Origin: Bacillota bacterium
GTDB taxonomy: Bacteria > Bacillota > Limnochordia > DTU087
NCBI GenBank assembly: GCA_012798695.1
Contig: JAAZMR010000070.1
Location: 62,001 to 126,000, forward strand
Direction: 5' to 3'
DNA length: 64,000 bases
The notes beneath the pieces are model-generated. The model searched no databases, was not told the DNA's origin, and worked only from the letters and a program-made list of their open reading frames with translations. Positions 56,208 to 64,000 of this stretch are shown here, piece after piece (positions within the stretch are counted from its first letter, which is position 1; each line of letters begins with the position of its first letter). Made by a program: the position numbers and the translations under genes.

Positions 56208-56780
56208 ATGGCTCGCCAGAAGAAAAAGGCCAAACAGCGTAGTAGAACACTAGAGAGAGTCTACCTGATTGTGACTTTGGTCGCAGTAGCCGGAGTAGCT
56301 GTTTTCCTGGGCTATGTTGTAGGTCAATATGCTATTCAAGCTGCCACAGGCGCTCTTAACCGTGAACTGATGCAACCTGGTGAAGAGGTCAGACAGAAGG
56401 CGGCCCCAGGCGTTCAACAAGTGAGCCCAGATCCGAGCCAGCGGGCAGAGGCAGAACCCACCACTAAAGTGGAGATGGCAAGACCGCCTGGAGTATCTGA
56501 TCAGCCGCCAACGATAAGGGAATCTGCTGCCCAGACACCGGTGGTATCACCGCCACCAAGCCAGCCGCTTTATCGGGTGCAAGTGGGAGCCTTCTCATCG
56601 GAAGCCAATGCCCGGGGCCTAGCAGATGAACTGATTAGCAAAGGATATGAAGCATTGGTAATTCCGGGGTCCCTTCACAGGGTGCAAGTAGGGGCCTTCT
56701 CCCAGCGGGATAATGCGGAAACACTCAAACGTGAGTTGGAAGGCAAGGGTTATCCTGCTGCAGTTATCAGTGGGGAATGA
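56208..56780 (+). CDS. SPOR-domain membrane protein
   Basis: This protein of about 190 residues has a basic N-terminus, one transmembrane helix (about 18-38), a Pro/Glu-rich linker and a C-terminal SPOR domain. The two half-repeats are YRVQVGAFSSEANARGLADE and HRVQVGAFSQRDNAETLK. SPOR domains bind denuded peptidoglycan at septa or spore sites, so a division or sporulation role is likely. It starts at ATG 56208 with GGGGTGAG and follows folC closely. Confidence 0.85.
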   Translation: MARQKKKAKQRSRTLERVYLIVTLVAVAGVAVFLGYVVGQYAIQAATGALNRELMQPGEEVRQKAAPGVQQVSPDPSQRAEAEPTTKVEMARPPGVSDQPPTIRESAAQTPVVSPPPSQPLYRVQVGAFSSEANARGLADELISKGYEALVIPGSLHRVQVGAFSQRDNAETLKRELEGKGYPAAVISGE

Positions 56781-56860
56781 CCGGGGAACTAGGGTATGTT
56801 TGCCCCATTCTCGACTCACAATATCTTCGAACTATCGATCAAAGCGGAGAGGAAGATATT

Positions 56861-58081
56861 GTGGTGAGAAGGCAAAGCCTAGGCTGGATGGAACTAGCCA
56901 TCTTAGGGGCTGTACCCTTTGTGATGGTATTGGGCAACTCGATGCTGATTCCGGTATTTCCTAAGTTTGAACAGGTTTTGGACATAAATCAAGTGAAGGT
57001 GGGCCTGCTGGTTACAGCATTTTCCTTACCGGCAGGTCTTTTGATTCCCTTTTCTGGGATACTCTCCGATCGAATTGGCAGGAAGCTGATCATTGCTCCT
57101 GCCTTGGTCTTGTACGGTCTGGGTGGGCTGGTAGCTGGTATTGCCAGCATTACCATGGACAAGCCGTTTACTACCATTCTGATCGGGCGGGTGTTACAAG
57201 GGTTAGGCGCCGGAGGCACTTATCAGCTGGCCATGGCTCTTACGGCCGATCTGATTACCGGCGACAAATTGACCAGGTATTTGGGCTTCTTGGAGGCCTC
57301 GAATGGGCTGGGCAAGGTGGTGAGCCCTATCATCGGTTCATTAGTCGCTTTGATTAGCTGGTATGCTCCATTTTTTGTCTATGGCATTCTGGCCTTTCCC
57401 GTGGCCGCGGCTGTATGGTTTGGCCTTCATGAGCCTAATCCAGGAGGCAAGGGTGAGTCATGGAGCCAGTACTTTACTACCTTAGGCGCAATCGTGAGCA
57501 AGAAAGGCATATCACTTGGCATCGCCTTTCTGATTGGGTTTTTGGCTCTGTCTGTACTGTTTGGTTTTCTTAGCTACCTTTCTGATATCCTCGAACAGCG
57601 CTTCCATTTGCAGGGACTGGCTAAGGGGTTGGCTTTGGCGGTTCCGGTCTCGGCCATGGCGGCCACCTCCTATGGCACGGGAGTATTTTTGGAGAAACGT
57701 CGCCATTTGCTGAAAGGAGCCTTGATCCTGGGGATGGTGATGGCGGCCATTGCTCTTGTGCTGGTGCCTTTAGGCATAAATCACCGTTTTGGTTTTCCAG
57801 CGGCCGTAGTTATCCTTGGAATGGGTATCGGCATGGTGCTGCCGCCTCTGAATACTCTGATTACTGCCGCTGCTTCTCAAGATGAGCGAGGAGTAGTCAC
57901 ATCGGTATATGGGACGGTTAGGTTTTTTGGAGTTGCCGTTGGTCCCCCGGCCTTTGGTGCCATAGGATTTCAGCACGTGGGATTGTTCTATGGGGCCGGT
58001 GCCCTGGCGGTAGCAGCCGCTCTCCTAGGCTATTTGCTGATCGATCCACAGCGGTTGATGACATATCCGGCCACATCATAA
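56861..58081 (+). CDS. MFS transporter (DHA1-like)
   Basis: This 12-helix membrane protein of about 407 residues has the loop 2-3 motif GILSDRIGRKLI, GRVLQGLGAGG in helix 4 and a repeat-related second half. Such proteins export drugs or metabolites by proton antiport. GTG 56861 with GGAGAGGAAG is favoured. A longer reading from 56777, overlapping the SPOR gene by 4 bp, would add a non-family N-terminus. Confidence 0.88.
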   Translation: MVRRQSLGWMELAILGAVPFVMVLGNSMLIPVFPKFEQVLDINQVKVGLLVTAFSLPAGLLIPFSGILSDRIGRKLIIAPALVLYGLGGLVAGIASITMDKPFTTILIGRVLQGLGAGGTYQLAMALTADLITGDKLTRYLGFLEASNGLGKVVSPIIGSLVALISWYAPFFVYGILAFPVAAAVWFGLHEPNPGGKGESWSQYFTTLGAIVSKKGISLGIAFLIGFLALSVLFGFLSYLSDILEQRFHLQGLAKGLALAVPVSAMAATSYGTGVFLEKRRHLLKGALILGMVMAAIALVLVPLGINHRFGFPAAVVILGMGIGMVLPPLNTLITAAASQDERGVVTSVYGTVRFFGVAVGPPAFGAIGFQHVGLFYGAGALAVAAALLGYLLIDPQRLMTYPATS

Positions 58082-58096
58082 CATAACATGGGGAAC

Positions 58097-58129
58097 GTGA
58101 TCTGCTGCAAAATAGATCACAAATGCAGC
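58097..58129 (+). promoter_or_regulatory. Possible H-type pseudoknot before spoIID
   Basis: GTGATCT pairs with AGATCAC (58097-58103 with 58114-58120). The loop sequence GCTGCA (58104-58109) can also pair with TGCAGC at 58124-58129. The structure ends a few bases before the GGGGGAG ribosome-binding site. Confidence 0.45.
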
Positions 58130-58147
58130 AAAATGGGGGAGTAAAGC

Positions 58148-59278
58148 ATGATGCTACATCCACGATGGGGGGGCGGGGGTGCCGGCCTATCCAGGGTTGT
58201 TTTGTATGTATTCCTATTTGTCTTCATTGTGGTGGGGCTGCCGACCGCAATCGTTTTGGAGCGTTGGTGGTCTATGCCCCGCAAGTCACCGGCGTTTACC
58301 ATCCGGCTGCTGAGGGAAGATCTAGGAGAGATACAGGAAATGGATCTAGAAGACTATCTGGTGGGAGTTGTAGCTGCGGAAATGCCGGCCAACTTTGACC
58401 TAGAAGCTCTCAAAGCTCAGGCAGTAGCGGCTCGCACCTATGCCTTGTATCGCTTACAGGAGCAGGGGAGTGTCTCCGAGCGGCTGGCTGATCTATCCTC
58501 AGACTTTCGCAGTGGCCAAGCGTGGATGTCAATAGAAGCACAACGGGAGCGCTGGGGCTGGTATGGGTATTTGCATAACAGGTGGCGGATCACCTCCTCC
58601 ATAGAGGCGACTTCGGGTGAGGTGCTTACCTATCAAGAGCAGCCGATCTTTGCGGCTTATCACTCTACTAGTGGTGGCATGACCCAAGATGCAGGCGCGT
58701 ATTTCAATGAGGTGCCATACCTGCTGGGTGTGCCGAGCCCGAATGAGGAGATATCGCCTTACTACCAAAGTGCTGTTCATCTATCCTGGCAGGAAGTCGC
58801 CACCCGGCTAGATCTAGAGATTCCACCAGAGGCAGCCTCCTGGGTAGGTGATGAAGCTAGGCTTATGTCAGAAGAGTCGAGTGTCTATGATCCACAAACG
58901 GTAACCCAAGAGGAACCCTCTACAAACGCCAACTCGACATCGCCAACAGCAATGGATGATGATGCAGCCTCGCCTACAGCCTTGGACTTTGCGGCTTTAT
59001 TTCAGATAGGTGAGTTCTACCCCTCGGGACGAGTCCATACTGTGGAGGTGCTGGGTCACAGTTTCACAGGTCGCCAGATCCGGGAGAAGCTGGGGTTGCG
59101 CTCTAATTGGTTTACGGTGACGGCTTCGGAAAATGGCATCACATTTGATGTGAGGGGAAATGGTCATGGTGTGGGCATGTCCCAATATGGTGCCCAAGCG
59201 ATGGCCCAAGCTGGTCACAGCTACCGAGACATCTTGCACCATTATTATACGGGTGTGCAGTTGACAAAATGGTATTAG
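58148..59278 (+). CDS. spoIID: Stage II sporulation protein D (lytic transglycosylase)
   Basis: This 376-residue protein has an N-terminal membrane helix (about 18-38) and a SpoIID domain that cuts peptidoglycan during forespore engulfment. The catalytic Glu is in YLVGVVAAEMPANFDLEALKAQ-type sequence (residues about 70-90). AAYHSTSGGMTQ and RGNGHGVGMSQYGAQAMA are signatures. A low-complexity Ser/Thr/Asp-rich insert of about 50 residues lies near residues 235-285. It supports spore formation, although SpoIID-like LytB proteins also occur in non-spore formers. Confidence 0.93.
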   Translation: MMLHPRWGGGGAGLSRVVLYVFLFVFIVVGLPTAIVLERWWSMPRKSPAFTIRLLREDLGEIQEMDLEDYLVGVVAAEMPANFDLEALKAQAVAARTYALYRLQEQGSVSERLADLSSDFRSGQAWMSIEAQRERWGWYGYLHNRWRITSSIEATSGEVLTYQEQPIFAAYHSTSGGMTQDAGAYFNEVPYLLGVPSPNEEISPYYQSAVHLSWQEVATRLDLEIPPEAASWVGDEARLMSEESSVYDPQTVTQEEPSTNANSTSPTAMDDDAASPTALDFAALFQIGEFYPSGRVHTVEVLGHSFTGRQIREKLGLRSNWFTVTASENGITFDVRGNGHGVGMSQYGAQAMAQAGHSYRDILHHYYTGVQLTKWY

Positions 59279-59372
59279 CTTTCCAGGAGTTGCATGTTTG
59301 ATACTGAATAATGGATTGAGATTGCCTTAGGAAAAGAGGTGACAGACCCTGTCTTCTACAGGGCGGGGTGCT

Positions 59373-60302
59373 ATGAGTACAGATATTTTTGATCTAGTCA
59401 TCATTGGTGGTGGACCGGCAGGTATGACTGCTGCTATTTATGCGGGTCGAGCCCAGTTGCGCACATTGATGCTTGAGGGCATGAGCACCGGTGGCCAAAT
59501 GTTTAATACGGCTACCATTGAGAATTATCCGGGTTTTGGCCGTATTGATGGGCCAGGCTTGAGCCAAAAGATGGAATCCCAGGTGAATGAGTGGGGTGTG
59601 GAGATCCAATATGGTCAAGTGATTGAGATCAAGCAGCAGCCAGCACTGTTTGAACTGGTCACTTTGGACAAGCAGACACTTAACGCTAGGGCGGTGATTA
59701 TTGCCGCAGGGTCAACTCCCAAGAAGCTGAAGGTACCGGGTGAGGCGGAGTTTGCCGGCCGCGGAGTATCATATTGCGCTACCTGTGATGGCGCTTTTTT
59801 CCGAGAGCAGGATGTGGCTGTTGTCGGAGGCGGTGACTCGGCAATAGAAGAGAGCTTGTACTTAACTCGTTTTGTCAACCGGGTGACCATTATTCATCGC
59901 CGTGACGAGCTGCGAGCTACCAAGCATTTACAGGAACGAGCTTTTGCTGATCCCCGCATAGAGTTCTTGTGGGACTCAGAAGTCGAAGCCATCGAAGGGG
60001 AACAGACAGTAAAACAGCTGCAGGTCAAGAACAAAAAGACCGGAATAGTTACTCCTCTGCCGGCAGCCGGGGTCTTCATCTATGTAGGGATGCAGCCCAA
60101 TACAGAATTTCTACAAGGCTTGGTCAAGTTAGATGCTTGGGGCTACATAGAGGCGGGGGAAGATACCTTGACATCAATACCAGGGATCTTTGCAGCCGGT
60201 GATATTCGGACCAAAGGTTTGAGGCAGATTGTGACGGCAGTTGCCGATGGGGCCGTAGCGGCCATGGCTGCTGAGCGGTATCTGGGAGAGCGCGGCTTCT
60301 AA
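59373..60302 (+). CDS. trxB: Thioredoxin reductase
   Basis: This 309-residue NADPH-linked flavoprotein reduces thioredoxin. The FAD site is IGGGPAGMTAAIYAGRA. The redox CATC is at Cys135 and Cys138, the NADPH site is VVGGGDSAIEESLYL and the C-terminal FAD motif is GIFAAGDIRTKGLRQIVTA. The length is typical. A short hairpin (CCCTGT/ACAGGG) lies just before the ribosome-binding site. Confidence 0.96.
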   Translation: MSTDIFDLVIIGGGPAGMTAAIYAGRAQLRTLMLEGMSTGGQMFNTATIENYPGFGRIDGPGLSQKMESQVNEWGVEIQYGQVIEIKQQPALFELVTLDKQTLNARAVIIAAGSTPKKLKVPGEAEFAGRGVSYCATCDGAFFREQDVAVVGGGDSAIEESLYLTRFVNRVTIIHRRDELRATKHLQERAFADPRIEFLWDSEVEAIEGEQTVKQLQVKNKKTGIVTPLPAAGVFIYVGMQPNTEFLQGLVKLDAWGYIEAGEDTLTSIPGIFAAGDIRTKGLRQIVTAVADGAVAAMAAERYLGERGF

Positions 60303-60346
60303 TGCCCCAAAAAGGGATGTCAGGCGGATAGGAACTAGGAGGTTGC

Positions 60347-61279
60347 ATGCCTGTGCGAAACGGCAAAGTGGGCAGTATTGTGGAGCTTATAGGTGGAACT
60401 CCGGTGGTGCGATTGCAGCGGGTAGTAGAGCCTGGGGGAGCGGCAGTCTATGCTAAACTGGAGTATTTCAACCCAGGAGGCAGTATCAAAGACCGAATTG
60501 CCTTCAGCATGGTGAAGGCCGCGGAGCGAACCGGGGAATTATCGCCAGGATGCACGATAGTGGAACCTACCAGTGGCAATACAGGGGTAGGTTTGGCTAT
60601 GGTTGCTGCAGCCCTCGGCTACCGGCTGATCCTGACTATGCCTGAGACTATGAGCCTGGAGAGGCGCTTGTTGCTCCAAGCCTATGGAGCGGAATTGATC
60701 TTGACCCCGGGTTCTGCAGGGATGCAGGGGGCTATCCAGAAAGCAGAGGAACTGGTGCAGGGTGATTCCAGTTTCTTTATGCCACAGCAGTTTACGAACC
60801 AGGCTAATCCCCAAATCCATCGGGAGGCCACTGCTCTAGAGATCCTCAACCAGATGGAGGGGCAATTGGATGCGTTTGTGGCAGGTGTGGGAACGGGAGG
60901 CACTCTCACCGGCGTAGGGGAAGTTCTGAAAAACCGTTTTCCCCGCCTACAGGTAGTAGCCGTAGAGCCGGTTGGGTCTCCAGTGCTTTCTCGAGGGGGG
61001 AAACCCGGTCCCCATCAACTCCAGGGGATCGGTGCAGGCTTTGTGCCCGAGGTGTTGAATACCGCCATTATTGATCAGATCATAACTGTATCTGATACAG
61101 AAGCCTATGATATGGTGCGGCGCCTGGCTCGGGAAGAGGGAATCTTGGTGGGGATATCAGCAGGTGCCGCTTGCAGCGCCGCTTTGAAGACAGCGGCTCA
61201 GCTAGGCTCGCAGCATCAGGTACTGGTCATTTTCCCCGACACGGGTGAGAGATACCTGAGTACACCCGATTTGTTTTGA
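60347..61279 (+). CDS. cysK: Cysteine synthase A
   Basis: This 310-residue PLP enzyme makes cysteine from O-acetylserine and sulfide. The PLP lysine is in [12 protein letters not shown], the substrate loop is [12 protein letters not shown], the phosphate loop [12 protein letters not shown] and the C-terminal serine loop region [11 protein letters not shown]. The site is AGGAGG. It lies 44 bp after trxB and 35 bp before larE, forming a sulfur-related group. Confidence 0.95.
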   Translation: MPVRNGKVGSIVELIGGTPVVRLQRVVEPGGAAVYAKLEYFNPGGSIKDRIAFSMVKAAERTGELSPGCTIVEPTSGNTGVGLAMVAAALGYRLILTMPETMSLERRLLLQAYGAELILTPGSAGMQGAIQKAEELVQGDSSFFMPQQFTNQANPQIHREATALEILNQMEGQLDAFVAGVGTGGTLTGVGEVLKNRFPRLQVVAVEPVGSPVLSRGGKPGPHQLQGIGAGFVPEVLNTAIIDQIITVSDTEAYDMVRRLAREEGILVGISAGAACSAALKTAAQLGSQHQVLVIFPDTGERYLSTPDLF

Positions 61280-61314
61280 TAAGCGGCAATTCTGATGATC
61301 AAGGTGGTGCCATC

Positions 61315-62109
61315 ATGCTGAAAGCCAAGCTGCAGCGCTTGGAAGATATTCTCCGGGAGACGGATAGTATTTTGGTGGCTTTTTCGGGAGGGGTAGACAG
61401 TACTTTTCTTTTGCATGAAGCCCATAGGGTATTGGGGGAGAAGGCATTAGCTGTTACGGTAAGGTCACCTATGTATCCAGCCTGGGAGATACAGGAAGCG
61501 ATTGACTTCACCCATCAATTGGGAGTTGGGCATTTAGTCTTGGATATAGATGTGATGCAGATCCCCGAGTTTACCACCAACCCCCCCCGGAGGTGCTACT
61601 ACTGCAAGAGGGCTTTGTTCCAACAATTACTGGAAGTTGCAAGAGAGCAGCATCTGCGCTATGTCGTCGATGGTACAAACAAAGATGATGAAGCAGATTA
61701 CCGTCCGGGTATGCAGGCTGTCCGCGAGCTAGGGATTCGCAGCCCCCTGTGGGAAGCCGGTCTCAGCAAAGATGAAATCAGACAAGCCTCTCGTGATATA
61801 GGCCTAGAGACCTGGGACAAACCGTCCTATGCTTGCCTCGCATCCCGCATCCCTTATGGAGTGAGTATCACGCCAGAGAGGCTGCAATTGGTAGAGAAGG
61901 CAGAAGCATATATAGCCAAACTAGGATTTGAACAGTTGAGAGTGCGTTATCACGGGGATTTGGCTCGGATCGAAGTCGAGAAGCAAGATCTGCCCAGACT
62001 CTTGCAGTATGCCCCTGAGATTGTCAGTGGTTTGCAGAAGTTAGGGTTTTTGTATGTTACAGCTGATTTGGAGGGGTATCGCACTGGTAGCCTAAATGCC
62101 CCATTGTAG
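61315..62109 (+). CDS. larE: LarE-type ATP-dependent sulfur transferase
   Basis: This 264-residue PP-loop protein has the loop SGGVDST at residues 24-30. LarE adds sulfur to pyridinium dicarboxylate during synthesis of the nickel-pincer cofactor of lactate racemase. Cys174 in ACLASRIPYG corresponds to the sacrificial cysteine of Lactobacillus LarE. Cys94 and Cys97 (RCYYCKRALF) add a CxxC, as in forms reported to bind an iron-sulfur cluster. No larA, larB or larC is nearby. ATG 61315 follows AAGGTGG. Confidence 0.9.
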   Translation: MLKAKLQRLEDILRETDSILVAFSGGVDSTFLLHEAHRVLGEKALAVTVRSPMYPAWEIQEAIDFTHQLGVGHLVLDIDVMQIPEFTTNPPRRCYYCKRALFQQLLEVAREQHLRYVVDGTNKDDEADYRPGMQAVRELGIRSPLWEAGLSKDEIRQASRDIGLETWDKPSYACLASRIPYGVSITPERLQLVEKAEAYIAKLGFEQLRVRYHGDLARIEVEKQDLPRLLQYAPEIVSGLQKLGFLYVTADLEGYRTGSLNAPL

Positions 62110-62156
62110 AGGGTTTTTTCTCTGGCCATAGTTCAACAGGTATAGTTTGGTATAGG

Positions 62157-62187
62157 GGTGCAGAACCGGATACCCGGGATTTGCACC
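62157..62187 (+). terminator. Hairpin after larE
   Basis: GGTGCA/TGCACC encloses CCGG/CCGG. Only TTG then TTTC follows, so termination is likely but weak. Confidence 0.45.
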
Positions 62188-62294
62188 TTGTTTCATAGTA
62201 ACTTAAGCCCCTTCGCAGGAGTTAACCCGGGGCTGGTGGAATACTAACTAAGATACAGATGTGCTCATTGCATAGACGGGGGAGGTTGTTGCGG

Positions 62295-62549
62295 TTGGCC
62301 CGACGGCGGGAGTCTCGGCTGATGCTTTTGTTATTAACCATCATAGTTGGGGCCATAATAGGAACAGTCATTGGTGAGGTTTTACAAGGCTATGTACCCA
62401 TTTTCACCCGTTCTGCTACTTTGGGGATTTCGCCAACGAATATCCATATTGGTAATATCATTACACTTCATTTTGGCTTTACCTTGCGCCTGAACTTAGC
62501 TACCGCTATAGGGCTAATAATCGCTATATGGCTGTTTTATGCCTCCTAG
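62295..62549 (+). CDS. DUF4321 small membrane protein
   Basis: This protein of about 84 residues has two hydrophobic helices (LMLLLLTIIVGAIIGTVIGE and LATAIGLIIAIWLF) around a short loop (TLGISPTNIHIGNIITLHFG). DUF4321 proteins are often found just upstream of maf and radC in Clostridia-type genomes, as here. TTG 62295 is chosen behind GGGGGAGG; ATG 62259 lacks a site. Function is unknown. Confidence 0.82.
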   Translation: MARRRESRLMLLLLTIIVGAIIGTVIGEVLQGYVPIFTRSATLGISPTNIHIGNIITLHFGFTLRLNLATAIGLIIAIWLFYAS

Positions 62550-62652
62550 GTGCGATTTTTAGGATCTAGCGCCAGCTGTTTTGGGGAGCTCGCAGCTAGG
62601 ATAGATTATAGGAAAGATGCACATTTGCGGTGAGAGTAGGTGACTAGGTAAA

Positions 62653-63231
62653 ATGCCCAAACTGGTTCTGGCTTCCCAATCCCCGCGCAGGCAAGCACTG
62701 CTGCACTCGCTGGGTGTGGATTTAGAAGTAGTTCCAGCCGCTATCGACGAGAATTCAGTTCAGGGAAAGACACCGGTAGAGCTAGCCGAGGGTACTGCAT
62801 ATGCCAAGGCCCGTTGGGTGGCAGATAGAGTGCCGGAAGGCATCGTGGTAGCGGCGGATACTATCGTGCTCCTGGACTCAGGGGAGATCTTAGGCAAGCC
62901 ACATGACTCAAAAGAAGCTATTGACATGTTGTGGCACCTGTCTGGTAAGGGACATCAGGTTGTTACCGGGGTGGCGATCATCGATAGCGGAGATGACCGG
63001 ATGAGCGTTTTTCATCAAGTCACACGGGTATGCTTTCGTTCTTTGTCTCAAACGGAGATCGAGCGGTATGTGGCCACCGGTGAGCCGTTAGACAAGGCCG
63101 GAGCCTATGGTATTCAGGGCAAAGGTGCCCTCCTGGTGGAGAAGATAGAGGGCTGCTATTTTAATGTAGTCGGTTTGCCTCTACCTGCATTGGGACAGGC
63201 TTTGGAGGATTTCGGAGTTTCGCTTCTATAG
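62653..63231 (+). CDS. maf: Maf family nucleotide pyrophosphatase
   Basis: This 192-residue house-cleaning enzyme hydrolyses non-canonical or pyrimidine nucleoside triphosphates such as dTTP and UTP. The motif LASQSPRRQALL begins the fold. DENSV, AADTIV and GYF-type IEGCYFNVVGLPL sequences are conserved. In Firmicutes it precedes radC and the mreBCD genes. Confidence 0.95.
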   Translation: MPKLVLASQSPRRQALLHSLGVDLEVVPAAIDENSVQGKTPVELAEGTAYAKARWVADRVPEGIVVAADTIVLLDSGEILGKPHDSKEAIDMLWHLSGKGHQVVTGVAIIDSGDDRMSVFHQVTRVCFRSLSQTEIERYVATGEPLDKAGAYGIQGKGALLVEKIEGCYFNVVGLPLPALGQALEDFGVSLL

Positions 63232-63280
63232 AAAACCCATACCAGCCATGCCTTCTGGAGTTTGCTGGGAGGCAACGAAA

Positions 63281-63961
63281 TTGGGTATAGTCATTCGTGA
63301 TTTACCGGTCAATGAGCGTCCTCGGGAGAAGCTCCTACAGTATGGACCAGAGACACTATCTAACAGGGAGCTTTTGGCCATCATTCTAAGAGTCGGCACC
63401 AGACATCAATCGGCTCTGGCTATGGCTGATCACCTGCTGGCTTATTTCGGTTCTTTACGGGAGTTGCGAGAAGCCCGTTGTGAAGAATTGCAGGCGGTAG
63501 ATGGCATAGGGTTGGCAAAAGCGGCACAGATACTAGCTGCTTTGGAACTGGGCAGACGAGTGCAGGCATCGGTACGGGCTCCGGATGTGGTGCGTTCACC
63601 TCAAGACGCGGCCAATTTGATGATGGAACAATTGCGTTACCTGGATCGGGAAGTCATGCGGCTCATAATTCTTGATACGAAACACCAGGTGATTGCCAGC
63701 CCCACCATATCTGTTGGGACTTTGAATGCCTCTATGGTACACCCCCGGGAAGTCTTTAAGGAGTGTATTCGGCGCAGTGCCGCTACAGTAATCGTTGTAC
63801 ACAATCACCCTAGTGGTGACCCATCGCCGAGTACGGAGGATATTGAGGTCACAAAACGTTTGTGTCGGGCCGGGAAGATTCTGGGTATTGACGTACTTGA
63901 CCACATTATTATTGGTGATAATCGATTTGTCTCTATGAAGGAAGAGGGTTTTTTCACATAA
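63281..63961 (+). CDS. radC: RadC family JAB-domain protein
   Basis: This 226-residue protein has an N-terminal helix-hairpin-helix region (LREARCEELQAVDGIGLAKA) and a C-terminal JAB/MPN domain. The metalloprotease-like motif is VHNHPSGDPSPSTED. RadC was linked to repair, but its true activity is uncertain. TTG 63281 with TGGGAGGC gives the usual length; ATG 63248 would overlap nothing but lacks a site. The last 39 bp of the window contain no gene. Confidence 0.93.
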   Translation: MGIVIRDLPVNERPREKLLQYGPETLSNRELLAIILRVGTRHQSALAMADHLLAYFGSLRELREARCEELQAVDGIGLAKAAQILAALELGRRVQASVRAPDVVRSPQDAANLMMEQLRYLDREVMRLIILDTKHQVIASPTISVGTLNASMVHPREVFKECIRRSAATVIVVHNHPSGDPSPSTEDIEVTKRLCRAGKILGIDVLDHIIIGDNRFVSMKEEGFFT

Positions 63962-64000
63962 TGCGTAATACGAGGCCATAAGCCTTATAGGCAAGGTGAC

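Overview
This window looks like the chromosome of a spore-forming, anaerobic-type Firmicute that has kept an outer membrane, most like Limnochordia or a related diderm lineage. Firmicute signs are a PhoP/PhoR pair, a T-box valS leader, a CIRCE-controlled groESL operon, the ndoAI/ndoA toxin pair, spoIID, an LCP protein, a D,D-carboxypeptidase and the maf-radC order. The diderm sign is two secreted, acidic proteins ending in phenylalanine that resemble outer-membrane beta barrels. Taxonomy is an inference. No tRNA, rRNA, CRISPR, insertion sequence or prophage was seen, and almost every gene lies on the + strand.

Layout. 1-4 kb: the uvrC 3' end, then a yvl-like envelope-stress operon (DUF2089, DUF4097, a small protein, PspC, YvlD). 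4-9 kb: a HAD phosphatase and two barrel genes with long leaders. 9-13 kb: a lone sugar-ABC ATPase, ndoAI-ndoA, a class-I amidotransferase-type hydrolase and an amidohydrolase. 13-19 kb: a receiver protein, the t6A genes tsaE-tsaB-rimI-tsaD, an LCP protein and a small transaldolase. 19-24.5 kb: ddh (minus strand), an aminotransferase, a two-domain isomerase/aldolase protein and comB. 24.5-29 kb: groES-groEL, hpt and guaA. 29-35 kb: hisZ-G-D-B-A-F-IE. 35-44 kb: pcrA, dac (minus strand), ligA-gatCAB. 44-49.5 kb: a homocitrate-synthase-type gene, leuC/leuD-type genes, a DMT transporter and an Lgt-like protein. 49.5-52 kb: phoR and phoP on the minus strand, divergent from the T-box leader of valS. 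52-64 kb: valS, folC, a SPOR protein, an MFS transporter, spoIID, trxB-cysK-larE, DUF4321, maf and radC.

Most of the window is housekeeping. The strongest oddity concerns glutamine-derived nitrogen. GuaA keeps its synthetase half, but its glutaminase half is shortened by about 50 residues and has lost the catalytic Cys and His. The otherwise complete his operon lacks hisH, the glutaminase partner of HisF. Together these suggest that GMP and imidazole-glycerol phosphate are made with free ammonia, or with glutaminases encoded elsewhere. Other items are the isomerase/aldolase fusion beside an orphan comB, identical far-upstream Shine-Dalgarno sequences (GAAAGGAGG) in both barrel-gene leaders, an Lgt-like protein lacking most catalytic residues, and a LeuD with an arginine-containing loop next to a NifV-like synthase.
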